Source of the DNA: JACKCP01 sp034007295
GTDB lineage: Bacteria; Desulfobacterota; Desulfobacteria; Desulfobacterales; JACKCP01
Reading direction: 5' to 3'
NCBI GenBank assembly: GCA_034007295.1
Contig: JAVERC010000040.1
Span: 1 to 32,104 of the forward strand
Length of the DNA: 32,104 nucleotides
Shown here: one piece after another, positions 6,108-15,497 of the stretch
Position numbering within the stretch: the first letter of the stretch is position 1
Layout of the letters: each line of letters begins with the position of its first letter
Notes under the pieces: model-generated
Seen by the model: the letters and a program-made list of their open reading frames with translations, nothing else
What the model was told of the DNA's origin: nothing
The model's database searches: none
Made by a program: the position numbers and the translations under genes

Positions 6108-7271
6108 TTGAATACCTGGCCGTCATATACAGAAGAAGAAGCTGAAGCTGTAAAACAGGTTCTTTTGTCCAATAAGGTTAATTACTGGACAGGCGAAGAA
6201 TGCAGAAAATTTGAAGATGAGTTTGCCTCATACTTTGGATGTAAATATGCAGTTGCACTCGCAAACGGAACTGTTGCTCTTGATCTTGCACTTAAAGTCC
6301 TTGAAATCAAAGCAGGTGATGAGGTTATTGTTACACCAAGAACTTTTGTTGCCTCGGCAAGCTGTGTTTTTAATGCAGGAGCTCTTCCTGTATTTGCTGA
6401 TGTTGATCTTGATTCCCAGGTGATTACAGCTGAATCAATTGAAAAAGTAATAACTGAAAAAACCAGGGCAATAATTTGTGTTCATATTGCAGGTTGGCCT
6501 TGTGAGATGGATGAAATTCTTAATCTTGCAAAAAAGCATAAGCTTTATGTTATAGAAGACTGTGCCCAGTGCCACGGAGCTAAATATAAAGGTAAATATG
6601 CCGGAACCTTTGGAGATATTGCAGCCTGGTCTTTTTGTCAGGATAAAATAATGACAACCGGAGGCGAAGGCGGAATGCTTACAACAAACAATAAAAAAAT
6701 CTGGGAATATGCCTGGTCATACAAAGATCACGGCAAATCCTGGAAAGCAGTTTACAAAAAAGATCATCCCCCCGGATTTAGATGGTTTCACGAGGATTTT
6801 GGAACAAACTGGCGAATGACTGAAATGCAGGCTGTTCTTGGAAGAATACAGCTGAAAAGACTTGAATCCTGGGTTGAAAAAAGACGGGAAAATGCATTGT
6901 TTTTAAATACAAGTTTTAAAGATATTGAAGGATTTCGTCTTACTATTCCTGATTCTTATATTTACCATTCTTACTACAAATATTTTCTTTTTGTTAATGA
7001 AGAAAAATTTAAAAAAGGCTGGGACAGGCACAGGCTTATGATGGAAATTTTAAAAAAAGATATTCATTGTATGAGCGGTGGGGTATGCCCTGAGGTTTAT
7101 CTTGAAAAAGCCTTTGAAAAACACGGCATAAGACCAGAAAAAAGGCTTGAAAACGCCAAAAAACTTGGGGAAACAAGTCTTATGTTTCTTGTTCATCCAA
7201 CTCTTACACTTGAAAACATGGAATCTGCTGCTTCAGTTGTAAAAGATTGTGCTGAAAAGGCTTTTAAATGA
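6108..7271 (+). CDS. DegT/DnrJ/EryC1/StrS family PLP-dependent sugar aminotransferase
   Basis: This cytoplasmic fold-type I aminotransferase adds an amino group to a nucleotide-linked keto-sugar for polysaccharide synthesis. The 387 residues are family length. Motifs include the cofactor-region segment ALANGTVALDLAL (about 50-62), the aspartate of IEDCAQCHGA (Asp151) that contacts the PLP ring nitrogen, and the likely Schiff-base Lys180 in SFCQDKIMTTGGEGG. The start is TTG at 6108: GGAGG at 6097-6101 lies six nt before it, and no ATG or GTG start is near. It sits 20 nt after the sugar-phosphate transferase gene and is likely co-transcribed with it. The sugar substrate cannot be told from sequence alone. 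Confidence 0.88.
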   Translation: MNTWPSYTEEEAEAVKQVLLSNKVNYWTGEECRKFEDEFASYFGCKYAVALANGTVALDLALKVLEIKAGDEVIVTPRTFVASASCVFNAGALPVFADVDLDSQVITAESIEKVITEKTRAIICVHIAGWPCEMDEILNLAKKHKLYVIEDCAQCHGAKYKGKYAGTFGDIAAWSFCQDKIMTTGGEGGMLTTNNKKIWEYAWSYKDHGKSWKAVYKKDHPPGFRWFHEDFGTNWRMTEMQAVLGRIQLKRLESWVEKRRENALFLNTSFKDIEGFRLTIPDSYIYHSYYKYFLFVNEEKFKKGWDRHRLMMEILKKDIHCMSGGVCPEVYLEKAFEKHGIRPEKRLENAKKLGETSLMFLVHPTLTLENMESAASVVKDCAEKAFK

Positions 7272-7353
7272 TTATTAACGACTGCTGAATTTTAATTGGA
7301 CTGATTCATAGAAAACAGTTTATCCGGGTAATAATAAAAATTAAAGGGAAAAC

Positions 7354-10269
7354 ATGACAAGAAAAAATAAATCAGCAATAATTTTAGGTAGTATTTTTGT
7401 ATTTTATGCTGTTCTTGGTTTTATAATTATTCCTTTAACCGCAAAGTATATGGCACCAAAAAAAATCAAAGAAATAATTAATAGAGATGTTGAAATTGAA
7501 AAAATAAGATTCAATCCTTTTGCATTTTCCTTAAAAATTGAAAAATTTAAAATTTATACAAAAGACAAGGAAAATATATTTGCAGGGTTTGACAAATTTT
7601 ATGTAAATATTGGTTTTCTTTCTTCAATTTTTAAACTTTCACCTGTAATTTCTGAAATTTATCTTAATTCTCCAGAGTTTTACGTGGAAAAAGGGAAAAA
7701 TAATCAGTTTAATTTTTCGGATTTGATTCCTCCAAAAAAAGAAGAAGTTGAAAAAGCTGAAAAAAAACAAAATGATAAAAATTTTGGATTTCTTGCAACA
7801 GATTTAAAAATTGATAACGCTGGTTTGATTTTTGTTGATAAGCCTTTTAATACAACACATAAAATTGAAAAATTAAATCTTTCAATTCCATTTATTTCAG
7901 GATTTGAAAAAGACAAAGAAGTGCCTGTTCATATTTATCTTTCTGGTAGAGCAAACGGAGCAGATATAAATTTAGACCTGGTATCAAGGCCTTTTTTAAC
8001 TAATTTGAAATCAAGTGCAAATCTAAAAATTAATAATATTTCTATTCCGTTTTATTACTCATACATGAAAAACAGTGTAAATTTTCTTACAAAGTCTGGG
8101 ACTCTAAATATTGACATGAAGGCCTTGTTTGAAAAAGCTGCTAATAACAATAATCTTGAGGCAGAGGCAAAACTCAGCCTGGATAATTTTTTAATTAATG
8201 ATGAAAAATCTGAAAAAATTGCTTCATTAAATAAAATTTCAATTGAAACAAATAAAATTTATCCTTTAAAAAATATTTATTCCATAAAAAATATTTTAAT
8301 AGATTCACCTCAGTTTAAAATTGAACGAAAAAATCAGGAAATAAATATTTTAAATCTTGTAAAACAAAATAATTCAAAAAAAGAGGAAAAAACTCCAAAT
8401 AAGAAAGATGAAAAAAAAGAAGATTCTTCTGATTTTCTTGTTGGGATTGATGAAATTTTTATAAAAAATGGAAATATTTCTTTTTCAGATTATGATGCTC
8501 CATTGGTTTTGGCAAAAGTTTATGACAGTCCTGTAAAAAATACTATTTCAGAACTAAATTTAAAAATAGATAAGTTTTCCACACAAAAGAATAAATCTTC
8601 AGATTTTGATTTAAAATTCAGTCTGAATGAAAAAACTGATTTTAATTTCAATGGAAACTTTGGAATTAATCCAGTTTTTGCCAAAATCAATTCTGAAATT
8701 GACAATCTTTATTTTGACTATGCCAATGGTTATATTCCTTCAAATCTTAAAATTTCAATAAAAAACGGAAATGCAGATTTAAAATCAAAAACTGAACTTA
8801 AAATTGAAAATAATGAGCTTAAACTGTCAGCTGCTGCCGATCTTTTTGTTAATGAAATAAAAATAATTGAAAGGGAAACAAAAAAAGATTTTTTTAAACT
8901 CGATAAATTTGAGATTTTTAAACTAAATTTTAATCTTCTTCCCATGTCCCTTGATATAGAAAATATTTTAATTGCAGGAATAAATCAGAAAATACTTAAA
9001 GATAAAAACGGCAGATTCAATTTTCAAAATGTTTTTCCTGAAAATAATGAAAAAGATAAAAAGGAATTAGAAAAAGAAATCAAGGAATCCAATAAAGAAA
9101 AATCAGAACTTTTTCCAATAAGTATATCAAACATTACTTTAAAAGAAATTGGTGCAGATTACACAGACTTTACTTTAAAGCCTTATTTTTCAACAAATTT
9201 TATTATTAATTCAGCAGATATTAAAAATCTTTCTACTACTGCATTTGAAGGTGCAGATCTTACATTGAACGGCAAACTTGATAATACTGCTCCATTGAGA
9301 GCAAATGGTAAATTAAATCCTCTTCTTGAAGATTTGCTTGTTGATTTAAAAATTGATTTAAAAAGTCTTAATCTGACCCATTTTACACCATATTCAGGAA
9401 AATTTATTGGAAAAGCAATCCAGAAAGGACAGCTTAATCTTGATCTTGATTATGATATTAAAAATAGAAAAATTGATGCTCAAAACAAGGTGCTTCTAGA
9501 CCAGTTTGAATTTGGAAGAGATATTGAAAGTGAAGATGCTGTTAATGTGCCTGTAGGCCTTGCAGTTTCGCTTTTAAAAGACAGAGAAGGTGAGATTAAT
9601 CTTGATATTCCTGTTTCAGGAAGTTTTGATGACCCTAAATTCAAGGTCAGCAAGGTAATTGTTCAGGTTTTGAAAAATATTGTAGTCAAGGCTGCATCTT
9701 CACCTTTTTCTCTTGTTGCTTCTTTGGCCGGAGGTGGAGATGAAATGAAGTATATAGAATTTTTGGAAGGCAGTACTGAATTTTCCGAAGATTCAATAAA
9801 TCGTTTGCAGGCAATTGAAAAAATTCTTTTTGAAAGACCCGGATTAAAAATTGATTTAAAAGGATACTGTGATCTTCAAAAGGATACAGCTGGTTTAAAA
9901 GAAGACAAATTTAATCTCCTGGTTAACAACAAAAGAACTCAACTTGGTTTTGATTCAGATATTGATTCAAAAGAATATTTAAAAATCCTTGAAAAAATCC
10001 ATTTAGAAATTTTTGATAAAAAATTTGAATTTGAACTTGAAGATAAGGAAAAAATTGATCTTATTTCAGAAAAAATTAAATCTTCAATTAAAATCACTGA
10101 TGAAGATTTAAGATATCTTGCTTCTAAAAGAGCAGATACAGTTAAAGAGTATATTTTAAAGGCTGGAAGGGTTGATACTTCAAGAATTTTTGTAAACGAA
10201 ACAGATAAAATAAGTCCTTTAGAAGTAAAGGGTATTTCTGCTTTAAGGGTAGATCTTGATTTAAAATAA
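7354..10269 (+). CDS. DUF748 / AsmA-like envelope protein
   Basis: This 971-residue protein has one N-terminal membrane segment (about residues 7-29) followed by a very long periplasmic region of repeated beta-strand units. Segments such as Ile-Tyr-Leu-Asn-Ser-Pro-Glu-Phe-Tyr-Val-Glu and Gln-Phe-Asn-Phe-Ser-Asp-Leu are typical of DUF748, a member of the AsmA-like/bridge-like lipid transfer group. Three Lys/Glu-rich linkers break up the strands (near residues 130, 345 and 570). The C-terminus (about 805 onwards) carries the IEFLEGSTEFSEDSINRL region usual in DUF748 proteins, which resembles the start of an OmpA-like domain. The ATG follows AAAGGGAAAAC. Family members are thought to help move phospholipids between membranes; that role is by analogy. 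A strong terminator follows, so it is probably monocistronic. Confidence 0.85.
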   Translation: MTRKNKSAIILGSIFVFYAVLGFIIIPLTAKYMAPKKIKEIINRDVEIEKIRFNPFAFSLKIEKFKIYTKDKENIFAGFDKFYVNIGFLSSIFKLSPVISEIYLNSPEFYVEKGKNNQFNFSDLIPPKKEEVEKAEKKQNDKNFGFLATDLKIDNAGLIFVDKPFNTTHKIEKLNLSIPFISGFEKDKEVPVHIYLSGRANGADINLDLVSRPFLTNLKSSANLKINNISIPFYYSYMKNSVNFLTKSGTLNIDMKALFEKAANNNNLEAEAKLSLDNFLINDEKSEKIASLNKISIETNKIYPLKNIYSIKNILIDSPQFKIERKNQEINILNLVKQNNSKKEEKTPNKKDEKKEDSSDFLVGIDEIFIKNGNISFSDYDAPLVLAKVYDSPVKNTISELNLKIDKFSTQKNKSSDFDLKFSLNEKTDFNFNGNFGINPVFAKINSEIDNLYFDYANGYIPSNLKISIKNGNADLKSKTELKIENNELKLSAAADLFVNEIKIIERETKKDFFKLDKFEIFKLNFNLLPMSLDIENILIAGINQKILKDKNGRFNFQNVFPENNEKDKKELEKEIKESNKEKSELFPISISNITLKEIGADYTDFTLKPYFSTNFIINSADIKNLSTTAFEGADLTLNGKLDNTAPLRANGKLNPLLEDLLVDLKIDLKSLNLTHFTPYSGKFIGKAIQKGQLNLDLDYDIKNRKIDAQNKVLLDQFEFGRDIESEDAVNVPVGLAVSLLKDREGEINLDIPVSGSFDDPKFKVSKVIVQVLKNIVVKAASSPFSLVASLAGGGDEMKYIEFLEGSTEFSEDSINRLQAIEKILFERPGLKIDLKGYCDLQKDTAGLKEDKFNLLVNNKRTQLGFDSDIDSKEYLKILEKIHLEIFDKKFEFELEDKEKIDLISEKIKSSIKITDEDLRYLASKRADTVKEYILKAGRVDTSRIFVNETDKISPLEVKGISALRVDLDLK

Positions 10270-10273
10270 AAAT

Positions 10274-10309
10274 AAAAAAACAGCTCCTGAAATTTGGAGC
10301 TGTTTTTTT
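10274..10309. terminator. Bidirectional intrinsic terminator
   Basis: CAGCTCC (10281-10287) pairs with GGAGCTG (10296-10302) around an 8-nt loop, flanked by seven A on the left and seven T on the right. It lies between the convergent DUF748 and ahbD genes and can serve both. Confidence 0.9.
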
Positions 10310-10357
10310 AGTTAAATTTTTTTTGTTTTTTTAAGAATAAAAAATTTAAAACAAAAT

Positions 10358-11428
10358 TTATTTTGGCTCATAAAGGCAAAAAGGTTCTTCTTCCATATAA
10401 TCTCCTGTTGCTTCATAAGCCCTTGCACGGCATCCTCCGCATACATCATTGTATTTGCAGATCCCGCATTTACCTTTAAGTGCACTGTAGTTTCTTAAAT
10501 CGTTAAAAATTTTTGAATTTTCCCAGATTTCAGAAAACTGGGTTTTTTTAATATTTCCGCAGTCAAGTTCAAGAAATCCGCAGGGTTGAACCTGTCCGAC
10601 ATGGGATATAAAACAAAATCCTATACCGCCCAGACATCCCCTTGTTACAGCATCGAGTCCATAAGAATGAAAATTTACTTCTTTTCCTTCTTTTTTGGCT
10701 CTTTGTCTTAAAATTCTGTAATAATGGGGAGCACAGGTAGCTTTAAGCTGAAGTGGTACTTTATCCCTTTGATCGTAAAACCAGTTAAGTGTTTTTTCAT
10801 ATGTTTTTGCATCAATTGTTTTTTCAGCAATATATTTCCCCCTGCCTGTTGGAACAAGAAGAAAAATATGGTGGGCAACGGCTCCAAGTTCAATTGCAAG
10901 ATTTAAAATATCTGGAATTTCATCTAAATTATCTTTTGTTATTGTTGTATTTATTTGAAATTCAATTCCTGCTTTTTTTGCATTTTCAATTCCCTGCATA
11001 GATCCTTTGAAAGCACCGGGCATTCCTCGGAATTCGTCATGGGATTTTTCATTTGAACCGTCAATGCTTATGCTTATTCTTTTAATTCCTGAAGCATACA
11101 TTTTTTTTGCATTTTCTTCTGTAACAAGTGTACCGTTTGGAGCCATGACCATTTTAAGGCCTAAGCTGTTTCCATATTCTGCTATTTCAAAAATATCATT
11201 TCTTAAAAGGGGTTCTCCGCCTGTAAGAATGATAATTGGTTTACCAACCTTTGCAATTTCATCCAGAAGTTTTTTGGATTCATTTGTTGAAAGCTCTCCA
11301 GCATATTCATGATCTTCTGCTGATGCTCTGCAATGCTTGCATGAAAGATTGCACCTTCTTGTTGTTTCCCAGGCTACAAGTCTTATCATTGGAGTTTTTG
11401 AGTCTTTTATTCCATGTGGGTGATTCAT
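10358..11428 (-). CDS. ahbD: Heme b synthase AhbD (radical SAM)
   Basis: AhbD catalyses the last step of the siroheme-dependent heme pathway, oxidative decarboxylation of the two propionates of iron-coproporphyrin III to vinyls. The 356 residues contain the radical SAM cluster motif C26-x3-C30-x2-C33 (RRCNLSCKHC), the GGEPLLR motif, and a C-terminal SPASM-type region (CGICKYNDVCGGCRARAYE) for auxiliary Fe-S clusters. The N-terminus, His-Pro-His-Gly followed by Ile-Arg-Leu-Val-Ala-Trp-Glu, is typical of AhbD. It is the third gene of ahbC-hemB-ahbD; its ATG is three nt after the hemB stop, indicating tight co-transcription. A different SPASM radical SAM enzyme is unlikely given the operon. Confidence 0.9.
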   Translation of the reverse strand: MNHPHGIKDSKTPMIRLVAWETTRRCNLSCKHCRASAEDHEYAGELSTNESKKLLDEIAKVGKPIIILTGGEPLLRNDIFEIAEYGNSLGLKMVMAPNGTLVTEENAKKMYASGIKRISISIDGSNEKSHDEFRGMPGAFKGSMQGIENAKKAGIEFQINTTITKDNLDEIPDILNLAIELGAVAHHIFLLVPTGRGKYIAEKTIDAKTYEKTLNWFYDQRDKVPLQLKATCAPHYYRILRQRAKKEGKEVNFHSYGLDAVTRGCLGGIGFCFISHVGQVQPCGFLELDCGNIKKTQFSEIWENSKIFNDLRNYSALKGKCGICKYNDVCGGCRARAYEATGDYMEEEPFCLYEPK

Positions 11429-11431
11429 GTT

Positions 11432-12406
11432 TTATTCCTGTAAATATTTTGCAGCATCAATTGCAGAGTAGGTAAGTATCATTTTTGCACCTGCACGCTT
11501 GATCGATGTAAGGGTTTCAAGGGTTATTTTTTTTTCGTCAACCCAGCCTTTTTCCGCAGCAGCTTTTATCATTGCATATTCACCGCTTACATTATAGGCA
11601 GCAACAGGAAGATCGATTTCTTCTCTTACGCGATAAATTATATCAAGATATGAAAGGGCAGGTTTCACCATTATTATGTCTGCACCTTCTTCAACATCCA
11701 TTGTTGCTTCCCTGATTGCCTCATCAGAGTTTGCAGGATCCATTTGGTATGTTTTTCTGTCTCCAAATTTGGGGGCTGAGTGTGCAGCATGTCTGAAAGG
11801 GCCGTAAAATGCACTGCAATATTTGACAGCATATGACATTATGGCTGTATCAAATTTTTCATTTTCATCAAGAGCTTCCCTTATTTCAGCAACACGTCCG
11901 TCCATCATGTCAGAAGGTGCTACCATGTCAGCTCCGGCCTTTGCATGGGAAACTGCAATTTTACCAAGAAGATCAATTGTAATGTCATTGTCAACAATTC
12001 CGTTCTCAATAAACCCGCAGTGTCCGTGGTCTGTGTACTGGCAAAGACATACATCTGTAATTACAACAAGACCTGGTACTTTATTTTTTATTTCTTTAAC
12101 AGCTTTTTGAACTATTCCGTTTTTATTATATGCAGCTGTACCAAGGCTGTCTTTTTTATCGGGGATTCCAAAAAGCATGATTGCAGGAATGCCAAGATCG
12201 CTTGCTTCCTTTGCTTTTTTTACGGCATTGTCAACTGAGAACTGAAAATGTCCGGGCATTGAAGGAATAGGATTTTTTACATCCTTTCCATCTATAACAA
12301 ATAATGGCAGAATAAAATCATCAGGCAAAAGATTTGTTTCCCTTATCATTTTTCTAAAGTTTTCATTTGCCCTCATTCTTCTTGCTCTGTATTCAGGAAA
12401 AATCAT
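11432..12406 (-). CDS. hemB: Delta-aminolevulinic acid dehydratase (porphobilinogen synthase)
   Basis: HemB condenses two 5-aminolevulinate molecules into porphobilinogen, the first common step of tetrapyrrole synthesis, in the cytoplasm. The protein of 324 residues is normal length. Lys248 in MVKPALSYLD is the Schiff-base lysine and Lys195 (AVKYCSAFYGPF) the second active-site lysine. C120, C122 and C130 (DVCLCQYTDHGHCG) form the zinc-site version of the active centre. The start is the ATG at 12406, preceded by AAGGGGGATAAA, a strong ribosome binding site. A longer reading from 12475 would overlap ahbC and is rejected. It lies 10 nt after ahbC and 3 nt before ahbD, tying ALA use directly to heme formation. 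Confidence 0.95.
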   Translation of the reverse strand: MIFPEYRARRMRANENFRKMIRETNLLPDDFILPLFVIDGKDVKNPIPSMPGHFQFSVDNAVKKAKEASDLGIPAIMLFGIPDKKDSLGTAAYNKNGIVQKAVKEIKNKVPGLVVITDVCLCQYTDHGHCGFIENGIVDNDITIDLLGKIAVSHAKAGADMVAPSDMMDGRVAEIREALDENEKFDTAIMSYAVKYCSAFYGPFRHAAHSAPKFGDRKTYQMDPANSDEAIREATMDVEEGADIIMVKPALSYLDIIYRVREEIDLPVAAYNVSGEYAMIKAAAEKGWVDEKKITLETLTSIKRAGAKMILTYSAIDAAKYLQE

Positions 12407-12416
12407 TTTATCCCCC

Positions 12417-13601
12417 TTATTTTCCGGAAATTTCTTCGTCAGTAAGATAGCATGCAGGATCTGGAGCCCATACATCTCCGGTTGCAGCCTCAGCTCTTAC
12501 CCTGAAGTTTCCACCGCATATATCAAGCCAGGTACATGTTGCACATCTTCCTGTAACGTATTTTTTCTTGTCCTTTAATTTTAAAAGAAGTTCATCCTCT
12601 GGCTCTGACCAGATTTTTGAAAAAGGTTTGTCTTTTATGTTTCCAAAAATTTTATGCCTCCAGAACTGATCTGCATGAACATCACCGTTCCAGCTCACAC
12701 ATCCTATTCCTCTTCCTGAATTATTCCCTTCATTCATTTGAAGAAGCTCAAGCACTTCCTTTGCACGCTCAGGATTTTCTTTTTTCATTCTAAGGTAAAG
12801 GTACGGCCCGTCTGCGTGGTTATCTACTGTAAGTACTTCAGGCTGTCTGCCCATGTCATAAAGTTTTTGTGTTCTGTCTATTATCATGTCAACGGCTTTT
12901 CTTGTTTCTTCAAGGGATAGATCCTCTTCAATCATTTGTGAGCCTCGGCCTGCATAAACTAAATGGTAAAAGCAGATTCTTGGAATTTCCATTTTTTCTA
13001 CAAGATCAAAAATTTTTGGAATTTCTTTTGCATTGTGTTTATTGATTGTAAATCTAAGACCAACTTTTATTCCTGCTTTTTTGCAGTTTTCAATACCTTT
13101 GATTGCCATGTCATAGGCACCTTCAAGACCTCTGAACTTGTCATTTACTTCCTTCATTCCATCAAGGCTGATTCCTACATATGAAAGACCGATTTTTTTA
13201 AGCTCTTTTGCTTTTTCTTCAGTTATAAGAGTACCGTTTGTTGAAATAACAGCTCTCATTCCTTTTGAAACAGCATATTCTGCAAGAATTGGCAGATCTT
13301 TTCTCATCATAGGCTCACCGCCTGAAAAAAGTACAACTGGAACACCAAAATCAGCAAGGTCGTCTAAAAGTTTTTTGCCCTGCTCAGTTGTAAGTTCATC
13401 CTTAAATTCTTCATTTTTTGCCTGTGCATAGCAGTGAATGCAGTTTAGATTGCATCTTCTTGTTATATTCCATACCACAACAGGTTTTTTGTCTTTTGAA
13501 AATTGTAAAAGATGTGATGGCAGCGACTTTGAGTCTCTTCCATATCTTAGTGCATCTGAAGGTTCTACTGAACCGCAGTAAAGTTTTGAAATACCAATCA
13601 T
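12417..13601 (-). CDS. ahbC: 12,18-didecarboxysiroheme deacetylase AhbC (radical SAM)
   Basis: AhbC removes the two acetate side chains of 12,18-didecarboxysiroheme to give iron-coproporphyrin III, the substrate of AhbD. The 394 residues have the radical SAM motif C50-x3-C54-x2-C57 (RRCNLNCIHC), the SAM-binding GGEP (FSGGEPMMR), and a C-terminal SPASM-like cluster region (CATCTWLDICGGNFRVRAEAA). The N-terminal ISKLYCG and SRG-like spacing are usual in AhbC. The ATG at 13601 follows AAGGGAAAGAAA. As first gene of the operon it should be driven from 13602-13690, where a small hairpin (13626-13643) lies. The decarboxylase genes ahbA and ahbB, which supply its substrate, are not in the window. 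Confidence 0.9.
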   Translation of the reverse strand: MIGISKLYCGSVEPSDALRYGRDSKSLPSHLLQFSKDKKPVVVWNITRRCNLNCIHCYAQAKNEEFKDELTTEQGKKLLDDLADFGVPVVLFSGGEPMMRKDLPILAEYAVSKGMRAVISTNGTLITEEKAKELKKIGLSYVGISLDGMKEVNDKFRGLEGAYDMAIKGIENCKKAGIKVGLRFTINKHNAKEIPKIFDLVEKMEIPRICFYHLVYAGRGSQMIEEDLSLEETRKAVDMIIDRTQKLYDMGRQPEVLTVDNHADGPYLYLRMKKENPERAKEVLELLQMNEGNNSGRGIGCVSWNGDVHADQFWRHKIFGNIKDKPFSKIWSEPEDELLLKLKDKKKYVTGRCATCTWLDICGGNFRVRAEAATGDVWAPDPACYLTDEEISGK

Positions 13602-13690
13602 TTTCTTTCCCTTTATTTAAAATCAGCAAAAAATTATTTTTGCCATTATCTGAATTAATAATTAAACCTTATTAAATTGAATTAAGAAGC

Positions 13691-15439
13691 TTAATTATGA
13701 TTATCTATTTTTAAAATTTGCGAAATATATCCTTCTGGATCTGTTAAACCTTCTTTGGTTACAACAAATCTTTTTTTGTTTGTTTTTTCACTGGCAAGCA
13801 TAAGACCAAGGGAAAAATTTTCTAGAAACGATTTTTTTATGTCAAGATAATTATGATGATTAAATATATATTCGTTTACAAGAAAATCTGCAGCTTCTTC
13901 TGAAAGTTCTACATAAAGATTTTTATCTGTAAAAGTTTCATCCTCAATTGATTTTACCTCGTAAAAAGCTTCCTTAATGCTTAAGAGAGCATCTTTTATA
14001 GTTTCAATGTTCATTAAATAGTGTTTTGCAGATGTTTTTATCATGTAATCAGAAAGCATAAAACCAATTGAAGCTTCAAGGTTTTCCCTGTTTTTTGTAA
14101 TATATTCTGTAATTTTTTCTTCTTCTTTAAGAGAGGCTTCATTAAAAAGCTTATAAAAATTTGCTATAGAATCAGATTTGTCTAAATTGAAAAGTGTTTT
14201 TTCGGGATTTTCTATTATTTCTGATGTAAATGCGAATTTTTTTACCGCAGATGAAGGAAGATTTGTTTCAAATTTCATTAGAGCATTTTCAATTGAATTT
14301 ACAAGACCTCTTGCACCTGTCTGCTCTTTTGAAGCATTTTTTGCTATAAGTTTAAGTGCATCATCAGTAAAGCAGATTCTTATTCCATAGGCTAGAAAAT
14401 CTGATTTTTTACCTAAAATTACCGGATTATTAGGGTTTTTTAAAATTTCGTATAAATCGTTTTCATTCAATGGATCAAGAACAGCCCTTACAGGAAGTCT
14501 TCCTACAAATTCAGATTCAAAACCATATTTAATAAGGTCTTCACTCATTATTTTGTGCATAAGGTAATTATCTGATTTTTTTATTTCAGGATTGGCATTA
14601 AATCCGATTACATCTTTTTTAAGTCTTTTTGAAATTATTTCTTCCATCTGGCTGAAAGCACCGCTTACTATAAAAAGAATGTTTTTTGTGTTTATTAATT
14701 TTTTTTCCCTTGTTCCGGTTTTTTGAAACTCTGCAAGAGCTTCCATCATGGAAACTGGATCATGTGGCGGCTGAAGCTCAACATCTGTTTCTTCCATTGG
14801 TTTTAAAAGTGCCCTTTGGACACCAGTTCTTGAAATATCAGCACCGCTGAAATTTTTGGAAGATGCAATTTTATCTATTTCATCAATATATATTATTCCG
14901 TATTCTGCAAGACTGATATCATTGTCTGCCTCCCTTGCAAGGTCTCTTACAAGGTCTTCTACATCACCGCCTACATATCCTGTTTCAGAAAATTTTGTTG
15001 CGTCGCCTTTAACAAAAGGAACTCCAATTTTATTTGCAATCAGTTTAATCAGATATGTTTTACCTACGCCGGTTGGACCTATAAGAAGAATATTGTTTTT
15101 TATTCTTCCAAGTGATGCCTCAGAACTTTGAGGATTTTGTCTTAGTTTTGCAAGGCGGTTAAAATGAGTGCATATTTTTGTTGCAAGAACAGCCTTTGCA
15201 TTGTCCTGTTTGATTATGAACTGATCTAGATAATCTGTCATTTCTTTTGGAAGCAGATTAAAGTCAGGAATTTTGCCGCTTTTTTTTGCATCCATGCCTT
15301 CTTTTTTTCCTCTTATTACGGCTTCAGGATCTCCGTACTGAGGGATCAGCTGAACCCTTCCTCCAAATTTTTTATTCAAGAATTCACCTATTTCTTTTTC
15401 AATTTTACCCGGATCCGGGATATCTGATTTATCTGTCAT
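13691..15439 (-). CDS. ClpX-like AAA+ ATPase lacking the zinc-binding domain
   Basis: This 582-residue AAA+ unfoldase is related to ClpX. It has Walker A GPTGVGKT (121-128), the pore-loop GYVG (154-157), Walker B IYIDEID (183-189), a ClpP-docking-like IGF (278-280) and a sensor-2 TGARGL. It lacks the N-terminal four-Cys zinc domain of ClpX; residues 1-60 are a different extension. It has a longer insertion (about 218-250) and roughly 160 extra C-terminal residues (about 420-582) of unknown function. It may feed ClpP or work with another partner, because the IGF loop is kept. A -10-like TATAAT ends only six nt before the ATG and no good ribosome binding site is seen, so the transcript may be leaderless. 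The ahb operon starts 89 nt downstream on the same strand. Confidence 0.82.
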   Translation of the reverse strand: MTDKSDIPDPGKIEKEIGEFLNKKFGGRVQLIPQYGDPEAVIRGKKEGMDAKKSGKIPDFNLLPKEMTDYLDQFIIKQDNAKAVLATKICTHFNRLAKLRQNPQSSEASLGRIKNNILLIGPTGVGKTYLIKLIANKIGVPFVKGDATKFSETGYVGGDVEDLVRDLAREADNDISLAEYGIIYIDEIDKIASSKNFSGADISRTGVQRALLKPMEETDVELQPPHDPVSMMEALAEFQKTGTREKKLINTKNILFIVSGAFSQMEEIISKRLKKDVIGFNANPEIKKSDNYLMHKIMSEDLIKYGFESEFVGRLPVRAVLDPLNENDLYEILKNPNNPVILGKKSDFLAYGIRICFTDDALKLIAKNASKEQTGARGLVNSIENALMKFETNLPSSAVKKFAFTSEIIENPEKTLFNLDKSDSIANFYKLFNEASLKEEEKITEYITKNRENLEASIGFMLSDYMIKTSAKHYLMNIETIKDALLSIKEAFYEVKSIEDETFTDKNLYVELSEEAADFLVNEYIFNHHNYLDIKKSFLENFSLGLMLASEKTNKKRFVVTKEGLTDPEGYISQILKIDNHN

Positions 15440-15445
15440 TTGTAC

Positions 15446-15473
15446 ATTATAACCATATGTTTTGTCAGTTCAA
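15446..15473 (-). promoter_or_regulatory. Candidate promoter directly abutting the ClpX-like start codon
   Basis: On the minus strand TTGAAC (15468-15473) and a perfect TATAAT (15446-15451) are 16 nt apart. The -10 ends six nt before the ATG at 15439, so initiation would fall at or next to the start codon. Confidence 0.45.
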
Positions 15474-15497
15474 CTTTATTGAACTCATTAATGTATA

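Noticed and set aside
11007..11312. Open frame on the plus strand inside ahbD
   Set aside because: It is antisense to a well-supported gene with family motifs, and its protein has no recognisable features.
12407..12475. Longer N-terminus for HemB
   Set aside because: It overlaps the end of ahbC; the ATG at 12406 has a strong ribosome binding site and gives normal HemB length.
14856..15131. Open frame on the plus strand inside the ClpX-like gene
   Set aside because: Shadow of the Walker A/B coding region on the other strand; Ser-rich translation typical of antisense frames.
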